Below, one piece after another: positions 54,591-64,000 of a stretch of DNA of 64,000 nucleotides (position 1 is the first letter of the stretch; every line of letters starts with the position of its first letter). The notes beneath the pieces were generated by a model. The model ran no database searches, was not told the DNA's origin, and saw nothing but the letters and a program-made list of their open reading frames with translations. This DNA is from Aphanomyces cochlioides. Taxonomy: Eukaryota > Oomycota > Saprolegniomycetes > Saprolegniales > Verrucalvaceae. The position numbers were made by a program, and so were the translations under genes. Location: contig JAHQRK010000027.1 in assembly GCA_019828595.1 (NCBI GenBank), positions 310,001-374,000 on the forward strand, written 5' to 3'.

Positions 54591-55426
54591 GCTCTCCTTT
54601 ACAACAGACCGAAATGAAACTCATGATGAAACTGTTTTCTCTACAATTGGATGCGACTTTCGAGTTTAATGCCGAGTTTTATTCCATATGATTTAATCAC
54701 TCCTCTGAGACAATTTCACCTTGAGATTCTGGAAAACTCGGCTGAGTTTGTTCAATTCACGGATAATTCTATTATGGTCAAATTGATTTGAAACGATATT
54801 GATCAAAAATACAAATTTGGTTGAAAACGACAGGAAGTGCCAGATTTGGTACGTCGTCAATTTTCAAAATTGGAATGATTGAATTCGCGACATTCGTAGC
54901 TCCAAATCAATTGCAATCATCAAGACTCGGGATCACTATTGACTAAAAGCGTCCTCTGATTAAGTACCACGAGTTGAATTCGTCAACACACGGGCGCGAA
55001 CAGAGCGCATGGGTATGCTTGTTTTTCAGTCTTCTGTGACAGTCGCGGCGATAGCGATGACGCACAAAAGCAATCAAACATCGAGACGTTTGGATTTCAC
55101 AGGAACCGAGAACCCTTAACTTTAGCCAAGGACAATTGACAGGACCGGAAGGAGGTAGCTAAGAACGGTTAGGGGCTCTTTCGAGTAGCTCTTCAAATGC
55201 AACAACTAAGTTAGAGAGCAGATTAAGAAGTGAGATTCATAGGTATCGGAGTACAAGGTCCGTCGAGGTCTTGGTAGGACTTGGACTTATCCAGAGAAGA
55301 CTTCGGATATTTGGTGGTCTTTCGATAAAATATCTTGGATATTTTCACTGCAGGTCCCGCTGTAATGATTGGCTAAAATGAAAACACTATAAACAACATA
55401 AAGCCAAGAAAACGTCACACAAGAAG
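54591..55426. other. Spacer before Crypton, no gene
   Basis: AT-rich with AAATTTG/CAATTTT-type short repeats. No ORF with a recognisable domain. Confidence 0.4.
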
Positions 55427-57299
55427 AATGAGATATTCGTCAAATGCTGCGGTCTTGGAGCTCCAAATGGAGCTTGCTGAATCAAAAACCTACGAAAACA
55501 ACAAAAAAACACGAGATGTGTATATGACATGAAACAAAAGGAGTTTATTCAATGGTGTGAATCGAAAGGGTTTAAGGGTCACAATGCTTTGACGGTCAGT
55601 GGATCCAAATTGCACTTCTTTATTTGCGAGTGCGTTGTTGGGAGGGGAAAGAAGAATGGCAACAACGTCCAGTCCAAATCTGTTGGATACTCAACAATAA
55701 TCAGTACGTCAATGCGATTGCAAAGCTTTGGCGCTCCCAGTGCCAAGCAAAGTCCAATTCAAACCCCCATCCCAGGAGAGATGCTGTTAAGGAGCTATTA
55801 AAGCAAGTACAGGCCGAGGAAGACACGCGAAAGCGGATTAATTTTGTTGATCGTGGAATTGGAACTCCACTTGATGGATATGCCACCACTGCTCCAATGC
55901 AAAAAATTGCCCAATTCTTTTGGATGCAAAGTCGCGATCATGGCGCCCATCTGCGAAACTGGGCTACCTTCTGTTTAGCACACTATTGTCTACTACGTGG
56001 AGAATCCGTGAGATCCTTGGAGCTTGCTGATCTGCAATCCCAATCACTTGAAAACGAAGGCTTTAGCCAATGCGTTGCCCTTATTGCGGTGATGCGGCAA
56101 GGCAAAACAAATCAGCATGGCCGCATAGAACTTGGTGGTTGCATTCGAAGCAAACTGGTTGATATTTCCCCATTAGTGCCCTTGCTTTCTACTTATTTTG
56201 GCGGTGGCATGTTGAAAACAAAAAGTTCCCCTCCTTTTTAAGGTCGTCTGATTGGTTTGGTATAAAAGTTTTGAAAAGTGGTGATGATATAAGGAAAGAG
56301 ATTTCATACAATGTTCATCGAAAGGCAATCGCTACGGCTCTACGATCGGCTGGTCTAAACCCCCAAGCGAAAACCCATGTGGGCCGTGCTCTGGTGCAAG
56401 AATGACTGAATTGGGCGGTGAAAGCGAAAGCCAAATACGCCGTCTCGGTCATTGGAATAATCAAGCCCTTGAAAATTGCTACCTGACTACCTTGCCAAGA
56501 AAAGCCATGCGTGCGCTTGCTGGCTTTGGAACGGACAAGGGACGTTTCTACTTGCTTCGATCAAAGCTTATTCCTAGCTCCGAGCTGTTGGAATTTGTTT
56601 TTCCTTGGACGAGATTTTGGTTGAATGAGCTTGAAAATAATAAAGTAGAAGTCACAATTGCTGCAGGTGGTTTTCTCAATCTAGTTGCGTACCTACGCAC
56701 TGTGTCACTGCAAGATTCTGTGGCTCTAAAGCAAATCTACCCTGATCACAAAACGAGATTTTCCAGAACAAATTATATATTGACTTTGAAGCTCAAATGC
56801 GAACAATTATGTCCGAAACTATTGACCCATGTGAGATGCAACTTAGCCAAGCCATGCCACTTCTCGCAAAGAAAATAGATGGGCTGAATAGCGACTTAAG
56901 CGCAAGCATAGCTTTGCTTTCGAATGAGGTAAAACAACTATCATCTGTAGTACAAAGAAGCTCACAGCTACCAAACCTTTTAAATGGTAGTAAGTGTGTC
57001 ATCCGCCTTGAATGTGAAGATAACAATGACACCACGAACGTTGCAGTCGGTGCAACCAACCAACCAGCCATTCATGCTGCAAATGTTGAAGCTGCATGTT
57101 TGCTACAGTCACTCTCGAAGGGCCAGTCGCAATCGGCACTATATACAATGAGTTGTGGTGTTGTTTCTATCAAAGATCTTTGGCGAGAATGGGACGTTGG
57201 ACTTGGTGGTAAGCCTGCTGTGAAGGATTTGGAGCTCAATCATGGTGCACGTTGGTGTAAAGAAAATGAACGACGCTTTGTCAACAGAAGAAAAACATA
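55427..57299 (+). pseudogene. Degenerate Crypton (tyrosine-recombinase DNA transposon)
   Basis: Cryptons move by tyrosine recombinase and, as here, end with a GCR1_C-like DNA-binding domain. Pieces in order: start near 55427; in-frame TGA at 55529; core (GIGTPLDGYATT, catalytic Arg region CLLRGESVRSLELADL); FWRWHVENKKFPSF; catalytic HVGRALVQ; Tyr nucleophile in ALENCYLTTLPRKAM; a coiled coil; GCR1_C-like SIKDLWREWDVGLGGKPAVK...RRFVNRRK. At least four frame changes or stops (near 55640, 56225, 56400, 56800), so it is inactive. Confidence 0.85.
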
Positions 57300-57439
57300 A
57301 TTCGAGCAATTGATTCGTATTCAATCAAGCAAAATATCTCGTTGATCGCAGCCGTGGAAGCCTTGGAAGCAAAGCATATACAAACTCATAAGTCGTTTGA
57401 CTGGATAAGCAAACATATAAATGATTTTTTGCTCAAAGA

Positions 57440-57768
57440 TATGATATGACTATTGTTGTAGCCTGGAGATAAGCGAATGGAACGTCGATCTTGACATGCG
57501 AACTACTTCGTGGAATCGTCTTGGATTGGGTGTCTCAAGCAACTCGGCGACGTAAGATCGACGTTCGCATTGGCATAGCGGTGTAGCGTGAGAGTAAAAT
57601 TGGCAATGTTACAAGTACGGCGGCCATGACAATGTCTTCATCACCCGTCTCCACCACATCTTTGTTTGAAGTCATGATGCCAGAGCAAAAGTCCACAAAT
57701 GAACCGACAGTCTGCTGTACCAGTGAAGTGTTGCAGCTGCCCAGACCCGAGTGTAAAATAGCCTCCAA
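57440..57768 (-). pseudogene. Transposase N-terminal fragment (Harbinger-like)
   Basis: A 78-codon frame ends RTSILRRRVA and the reading continues one frame over as ELLETPNPRRFHEVVRMSR. The RRF..(V/M)xRMSxxTF pattern is typical of the start of DDE_Tnp_4 transposases. No catalytic domain follows. Confidence 0.5.
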
Positions 57769-57926
57769 GCTCTTTTTGAAAAACGCGTTATGGCTGAGCC
57801 ATACAGCGTTCTGACAACAACACGTTATTCAAAACCAAACGCTTCTTGTTTTGAGAATTTGCTTTTTTGACAAATTTCAGTGAAAATTGGCTCGAAAACA
57901 CGTTATTTGTCTCATCCAAACGCACC

Positions 57927-58583
57927 CTAAATATAATATGCAAATCTCATGCCACGACCGTAAGTTGTAAACAATTCTTCACCAGCCTTGATGTGTTTTG
58001 TGGCAACCACCCATAATTTTCGTTGTGCGCTTGGAGTGTATTCAAATTCACAATTTTTTCTTGTCGAGGCATCGTTTCGATCTTCGCGATTTCTAAATGA
58101 CCCCGTGCCATATCCGAATTTGGGCTTCTTTAAGCCATCCATGTAAAGTCTTTGTTCCAGATCTAAAACAGTGACATATCGGGTGTCTTTTGGTCTCTCT
58201 CCTTGCACGACTGTGCCAGAATACCAGGTGATTTTGTCGCCTGGTACTAGATCTACACACGAAAAAACCCAAACCCAGCGTCTAGAATAGTAGACCTTTT
58301 GATTGTTGCAATCGGATCATTGCAGCGAAATGAACCTCTCTTGTATGCTGCGACATAGTTGAAGTATTTTTTTCGTTTGGGTGTCCGCGCGGCTCTATTG
58401 CTTTCACGAAATTTTTTGATGTAGAGGCTGCAGGACGTCTTGATGACACATCTTAGTGCGAATCGGTGTGCCGCGGTGGTGTCTACTGACATGGGCGCGG
58501 AGAGCTCGCAATGTCTTGGATTTCAAATGGCAGCGTGGGCATGGCCACACGCCATCAACGGCTTGGACAAGTCTTTCGTCCAT
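57927..58583 (-). pseudogene. C2H2 zinc finger plus SET-domain gene, frameshifted
   Basis: From ATG 58583: a C2H2 finger (CPRCHLKSKTLRALRAHVSRHH), a frame change near 58405, a linker, then the SET start (STILDAGFGFF). A second change in a T-run near 58250 leads to DLVPGDKITWYSG and the SET end (HIKAGEELFTTYG). Architecture finger then SET is unusual outside PRDM-like proteins; here it sits among transposon relics. The usual NH motif of the SET active site is not clear. Two indels make it non-functional. Confidence 0.65.
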
Positions 58584-58877
58584 CGCGTCAGGTGGAAAAA
58601 TGAATCATGTCTGAGCCGGTATTTATTTTGACCAATTACATTCTAGCAAATAATTCATACATTTTTCAAGTTAAAGGCGTCGTCATTTTACAAAAATGTA
58701 CTAGTACCCAATCAACAGCTATTATTGAAGGCTAAATCGATCAATAGAAATGTTTCATCTAATTGACCTATGAAAACACTCAATAACTGAACGGGTTATT
58801 TTGCATGGGGGCCAATTGTTCTATTTATTGTATTTGGACCCAGGTCCGGTCCTGTCAGTTTTCAGAGACGTTATCCA

Positions 58878-59608
58878 TTAGATATCACGGTTCTTCTGCT
58901 GTAGAGCTTTTGCATTTTCAGCAGAAATAATTTCACCTACATACTCGCAAATGAATTGGGACTTCATGATCGGCGATTTTGTACGAACGCCAAAACCTTT
59001 GTCGGGAGTTTGAATAACTTCCAATTTGAGTCTAGAACTTTCTTGAATGACACGATTACTGCGCGAAGGTCCCAGTAAGCAATTTTAATAGGAACATTCA
59101 TGTGAAGCTGTTCGTTTTGGACACGAAAAGCCACATTTCGGACGACAGACGCAAGTTGGTAGCAAGGCAACCCGTGGGATTTTGGCGTTCGTTTGATTGA
59201 TACTTCAATCGACTTCATTGTAGCCGAATACTTGTTCATTGGCCTCTCGAATCAATCGCTCTGCAGCACGACGCTTGGCATGATACGACTTTCCATAAAA
59301 ATTCCGATTAGTGCTTCAATGACATCATTCGTGTTTGGAGTCTTCATCGCCGCGACGATTGCACGAGCTTTTTCTTTTGCATCGTCGGAAATCCTCGCTC
59401 GCTAGGTTTGATTCAGCCGATGTATCGCAGGCTGATTCTTGTTTCTTCTTTTCAACCAAGTTCGAAAGGTTTCCACATTTATTCCCTTGTGACTTGCAAA
59501 TTCGCTGTAAGATGTTGTTGATCCGGCAGCGCAAATAGCGTCCCATTCAGCAATGACTTCAATGACGAAGTCGGTCGGATAGTTGACATTACCTTGTTGC
59601 TTAGGCAT
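58878..59608 (-). pseudogene. Second decayed SET-domain gene with helix-turn-helix start
   Basis: The N-terminal frame (59608-59402) looks like a helix-turn-helix DNA-binding segment (YSEFASHKGINVETFRTWLK). Further pieces (RISDDAKEKARAIVAAM) lie in another frame, then the start of a SET domain: DKGFGVRTKSPI...FICEYVGEIIS. The sequence stops at TAA 58878, so the SET catalytic half is missing. At least three frame changes. Confidence 0.55.
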
Positions 59609-59779
59609 TGAATCATAGCAGACGATCTATTTTGCTCGGCGTTAACTGACGCAAGTGCAAGTTAATTCCACTGGCTTCTTTATTCTATCCACCCAAAAGA
59701 TTCAGTTGTAAAGATTCAGTTGTATTATGAACAGAAGATGAACAACATGTCATCTTTACCATTCAATACTTGACAGGAT

Positions 59780-59910
59780 ATGAACGTTAGCTATTCCGAT
59801 GAGCTATATTTGTTTAAATATGAACGGAAGATGAACATGTAGTTGACTGGGTGTGAACGTTAGCCATACCGATGAGACATACTTGCTTTAAGTATGAACG
59901 GAAGATGAAC
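59780..59910. repeat. Two direct copies of an about 70-bp unit
   Basis: TGAACGTTAGC...CCGATGAG...TATGAACGGAAGATGAAC occurs at about 59781 and again at about 59851, about 80% identical. Confidence 0.7.
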
Positions 59911-59983
59911 TTGCCTTGAACGTCAAGTGAGCCTTCATTTATCATTTTTTGAGCTCAAGTTCGACTGGGCGACCATCCTTGGG

Positions 59984-60163
59984 CTACCTAATCGACTACC
60001 ATTAAGACCTCCTCGTCTCGAGGGTCTACCTCGCATCGTTGCGCTACCTAATCGACTACCAGCAGCACTTCCTCGTCTCGACGCCATTCCTTGCATCATT
60101 GAGCTACCAAATCGACTACAAGCAGTACCTCATTGTTTCGACATGATTTCTCGCACAGGAGTC
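59984..60163 (+). repeat. Tandem repeat, three 60-bp units
   Basis: Units start CTACC(T/A)AATCGACTAC at 59984, 60044 and 60104, exactly 60 bp apart and progressively divergent. In the frame opened at 59927 they encode 20-residue repeats (LPNRLPLRPPRLEGLPRIVA), so they may have been coding. The third unit is most degraded. Confidence 0.8.
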
Positions 60164-60332
60164 CAGTCACTCGAATGAACCTCAAGTATTGAGTCTAGAA
60201 ATGCAGACATCAAAGCCGTTGAAGAGACTCGATATCCCGTTGGGGACATTTTGTCTACCCTCGTACTGGTCGAACCAGCGGAGCTGCAGTAGTGTAAATT
60301 CACTGACGCCAACTAAAATACATCAACATGAC

Positions 60333-61130
60333 ATGCAGACTTTACTCTATGACTGTATAGATCGTCCAGCGCACCACTACGCAACGCCCGACTCGTTGCC
60401 ATGTAATTCATTGCTCATTCAAAGCTATAGAGTCTACACGGCTTGATGGCTGCAACACAGTCAACCGATGTAGACTCTGTTGCTCTGGTGCTGTAAAGAT
60501 CGTACAGTCCATGGCAATGCCAAGGAGGACGCTTTGGCATGCACAGTGGCTTAGCCATCAAGCTGTGTAGACAATGTTGTGGTGAAGAATCTGTGAAATG
60601 CATGCTGACACTGCGTAGCATGAATAAGTGATGCTTGATTGCATTGTTCACTAGACGTCCCGCTAGCTCAATGGTTTTGAGGCGTTCCCTGTTAACAGCA
60701 ACGTGCTACAGCTGTGAACAAGCAATGACAATGAGTCATGCTCGGCGGTGTGGAGTGCTGGACGATCTAAACAGTCATAGAGTAAAGTCTACACGAGTTG
60801 ATGACAGCAAAGCCACTAAGCCGCGTAGTCCTTGGAACAATACGTTCTGCTTCGCCCTGGACTGCACGATCTATTCTGTAGGTTTGTATAAGCCACGTAC
60901 TCTAGTGCATGACAATGTTATGGTCAGTGTTGCCATGTATAAGACGACCTGTTTACAACAACAGAGTCTACATTGATTGATTGCCAACCCTTGTAGACTC
61001 TGCAGCTTTGTATAAGCCATGCAGTACATTGCAATGTGTCATGCTTTGCATTGTGGCGCACTGGACGATCTTCACATAGTTACTGAGTCTGCACGAATTG
61101 ATGGTAACACTGAAATCCAGATAGAACTTC
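60333..61130. repeat. Cluster of inverted repeats (foldback region)
   Basis: 40-bp inverted pair at 60334-60371 and 60756-60797 (GACTTTACTCTATGACTGTA and complement). Another pair at 60433-60454 and 60549-60571 (GTCTACACGGCTTGATGGC). GAGTCTACA/GAGTCTGCA-type copies continue to 61105. No ORF of note; probably non-autonomous foldback elements. Confidence 0.65.
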
Positions 61131-61345
61131 TCTGCCAGCTCGCAGTGCGAAATGTGTTCGTGAGATGAATCTATGGAACGAACGAGAAGCAATCGACTGT
61201 CCATACGCGCTCTAGCCTTTATACTAGAAACTGTTACGAAGGAAATAGAACATCTCGGTTGCCTTTCCTTAGACGACACTTTGCCAAAGCAAAAGGAACC
61301 AACGATCTATTCTCCACAAGAGATCGAATATTTTTTGTAAAAATA

Positions 61346-61411
61346 TGCGAATCCCGGGACTCGAACCCTCAATACTTCGGTTCACAGTCTAATGCACTAA
61401 GCTATGACGCA
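61346..61411 (-). ncRNA. tRNA-like sequence (A and B boxes), possible SINE head
   Basis: On the minus strand TAGCTTAGTGCATTAG resembles a D arm/A box, and GGGTTCGAGTCCC is a perfect T arm/B box. The ends pair only partly (GCG/CGC) and the anticodon arm is poor, so it is not a working tRNA. An AT-rich stretch with TTTTT follows. tRNA-derived relic. Confidence 0.4.
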
Positions 61412-62924
61412 ATTGGTCAGGTACCGAGAAAACTAGAGAATAAAAAATACTTTTGGTGTGTTTTAATTGTTTTGATTGGAGAGCTACGATTGGTGCAATA
61501 CTTGATATTCACACAGTCAACTTGCTCTTTGGCTGCTAACACATGACTCAATGGCATGTGGGAATCAAAACCCACATGTTGAACTCGCTACTACTGTCAC
61601 AGTGGAGAAATGTGCATCTGAAACAGATGACTTCTCATTTCTGACAAAAATTTCTCACAATGGATACCTTTTTCTCAATTTTACTTAGTTCTCTTCAATC
61701 ACTGCTTCGAATGTACAGGTAACATCAGTGGAGGTTGACCTAACACGTAAGCCAATCTCATGAGTATTTCAAGTATTAAGTCAATTTCATTTAAAATGGA
61801 TGTCAAATGTCCCAGTGGAAATTGACATGCGTATTTATTGAACAAACATACATGCTGTAATTGTCTCCGAATTTCGTAACTATGTCATGAATCAATTATT
61901 GATCACTCAACTTCGGTCTGTGAACCGACAAACTTGATTCGACAACTGTGAATGATTTAAGTCAGAAAGCTCAAAACTCACGACTGAATAGTTGTATAAA
62001 TCCTATTATCAACTTTTGCGTTGCTACGCATGAAAATCAGTTATTTAATAGCCAATGAAATTGAATTGCCTGCTCATACGCAGATTAGATCTCGGCGAAA
62101 GACAGAGCCTCATATTCTTGATGTCCCACATCCCTGATCATTGTAATTTGCTCAATAAGCCACTTAAATTGAGCGTCTATAGAAAATCGTTTTTTCACAG
62201 GTAACCTTGAACTTCGACCTCACAGTATCAATACTAGTAATTAATTTTACTACTATTGTATAATCACGATTTAAGCAAAGTCTCTATTAAGAATCAAGTG
62301 TATATTCCCATCCTGATTTTTGAAAACGTATCCTTACACCTGTGAAAATCGATAGCACTAACTATCTTAAAAGTGTAATCATGTTGTGGGTAGAGAAGTC
62401 TCTTTTCACTATTTTGAAAAATGCCTTGAATTACCATATCATAAAAATTTCCACACAGACCGACAAAAATCCGACACTGCCCGGTTCCGGATATAAATGC
62501 TTTACGTACAGCAACTTGGCGTTAGTCTGTAAACTTTTTGAATGACTTGGATTGGTCGATGAAATTTTGATCAACTGCCTGCCTCACTTTTACTTTCCCA
62601 TCTCGAGCTGAGTGGGTGGTGACACGATCCAAACTAGCAGTGCACTCCCAAGCGCAGAGGCACGAGCTCCATCCGCGCTGGCTAGTTCGTCTTCACCCAA
62701 GATGCCTGAGCGTTCGATGATGCCACCGTGGACCCAATGGAACGGACGCACCAGTTGTTGACGGCGCCGCCATGTAGACAACCTCTCTAAGGGCTCACAA
62801 AGCCGCCGTCTGGGGACGTCAACGCCCAATGTTTACGAGCCAACCATGAGTTTTGATTTTCAAACATTTGTACATGAATTCTCTTGACAAGCTTATTGTC
62901 TTCAACGCGCTATCTCGTATTGTC
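61412..62924. other. Non-genic stretch
   Basis: AT-rich with only short ORFs (62342-62545, 62590-62829) lacking domains. Nothing else supported. Confidence 0.4.
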
Positions 62925-63100
62925 GCGTTCGCTGCTTGTCCGTCTCGTCTGTCGCGCTCTCTGGTTGTCCGTCTCATTGCACCGCTGCTTGTCCGTTGAG
63001 TTCTGCCAATGCTTGTCCGTCTCGTCTCGTTGCGCCACCGCATGTCCGTCTCGTCGGTCGCACCCGTTACTTATCCACGTCTCGTTTTCCGGGTGATGTG
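62925..63100. repeat. Degenerate CTTGTCCGTCTCGT-based direct repeats
   Basis: The core TGTCCGTCTC recurs at about 62936, 62967, 63015 and 63045, with related variants between, separated by 30-45 bp of GC-rich sequence unlike the surroundings. Confidence 0.55.
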
Positions 63101-63346
63101 GAAGGAGAGCAATGGATGGTGGCGATTGCATAGCCAGAGCACTTGCAAGCGCTGTGAGTGGGCATGTCCAATGCGAATTTTCGGGATATAGAGTCTTGGT
63201 CTTCAGATGTTTTCATGCCTTGGAAGCGAATGAATAGAAGATTGTCCAGGACCAATATAAGGAATTTTTTTTCAAGCATCACCAAATCTGACGCACGGCC
63301 AAACAAATACCAAAGAAGCACCAAGAGCACTGCATCTTGGTAGTAG

Positions 63347-63865
63347 TCAGCGAGACCAGCGGTAGAATATGGATAACTCAGCAACGTGGAGAGGACTGTT
63401 TTGGTACGTGGAGTCGCTCGCTTGCTTAACTGTCTTTCTGCCTGGTTGAGAGCCAGTGTATATCTCTAGAATTCGTTCCTTCGCGAGAATGGTGCTGCCA
63501 ACAAGTCCTGTAAATTGGGTGTAGCGGACTAGCAACCACAGTTTGGTCTGCCTAAAGTATTGACCAGCAGTATTTCGACGCAAAACTCTTCCATCTTTTG
63601 TTTGCAGATTGGCAAGGTATACACCAAAGGGATCCATTTGTGTGGTCAATGTTTTCCCAGAGGCTTCGCCTCGCAAAGCCGCGTCTACCACAGACATCTC
63701 GACACTTTCCTCCTTGAGAAATCGCTTGAACACATTGACGCTACACTGTCTAGCTTTTTCGAGTTCTCCGGCCGCAAGTCGTTCAGACTCTTGACTCGTC
63801 GCGAAAGACTGTACCAATATGCGAGTCGATACTACCATTTGGGATCCACTTGTATTTATTGTCAT
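63347..63865 (-). pseudogene. Crypton-type recombinase N-terminal fragment
   Basis: 172-codon frame resembling the SAM-like core-binding part of oomycete Crypton recombinases: ARQCSVNVFKRFL, MDPFGVYLANLQTKDGR and QYFRQTKLWLL. The catalytic region is missing; the frame ends at 63347 and nothing recognisable follows. A relic distinct from the element at 55427-57299. Confidence 0.6.
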
Positions 63866-64000
63866 ATTTTAATCGATTGGATCAAATAATTTCTAATTTT
63901 AATGTTGGAATTGTGGAGAATATGAAGTAAAATTTGAGTCTTCTGAATGTTACTATTATCATATCCATATTTTTTCTTTGATTAAATTATTTTTATTGGT

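Noticed and set aside
49587..55200. GGGCTCTT sequences as terminal repeats of the broken Harbinger
   Set aside because: Both occurrences (about 49613 and 55169) are in the same orientation and neighbouring sequence does not match inverted; no boundary assigned.

Overview
Nuclear genomic DNA of an oomycete, most likely Saprolegniales and probably Aphanomyces (inference). The evidence is dense genes with very short GT-AG introns (about 40-70 nt, exon phases checked by hand), a START-FYVE protein, a bZIP-like/START-like protein, secreted proteins with Thr/Pro/Ala/Asn stalks, Cryptons with a GCR1_C-like tail, Helitrons and PIF/Harbinger elements.

1-19 kb: repeat-rich. A Helitron Rep-helicase enters from the left edge (1-3860). 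An inverted, internally deleted second copy lies at 4752-7386. A palindromic foldback element (7636-9198) abuts a fragment of a secreted 2OG-Fe(II) dioxygenase-like gene. A pseudogene (10031-11741) and an intact copy (17390-19049) of that family share a 742-bp tract with one substitution, and that substitution is the nonsense mutation. Between them is a decaying tandem family of small coiled-coil proteins.

20-38.8 kb: a compact housekeeping block. It holds START-FYVE protein, POT/PTR peptide transporter, archaeal-type iPGM (ApgM), a CENP-L candidate, a HEATR5/LAA1-like giant HEAT protein, the Golgi SNARE GOS1/GOSR1, GPALPP1, histidinol-phosphate aminotransferase and the bZIP-like/START-like protein. 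Convergent neighbours are separated by only 4-25 bp.

38.9-47.6 kb: three stacked transposons (an intact two-gene Harbinger inside a TA-flanked element, with a MITE in the TA junction). They end 8 bp from the stop of a MAN1/LEM2-type inner-nuclear-membrane protein. A TTA-flanked MITE, mitoribosomal mS38 and a mucin-like surface protein follow.

47.7-64 kb: transposon graveyard. It contains a broken Harbinger whose accessory ORF is split by a 2.8-kb TTA-flanked insert carrying tRNA-Ala and tRNA-His relics, a degenerate Crypton, two decayed SET-domain genes (one with a C2H2 finger), a 60-bp tandem repeat, foldback repeats, a tRNA-like sequence and a second Crypton fragment.

A palindromic TTATCCGGATAA-type motif just upstream of three unrelated genes is a candidate promoter element. 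No CRISPR, rRNA or prokaryotic feature was seen.
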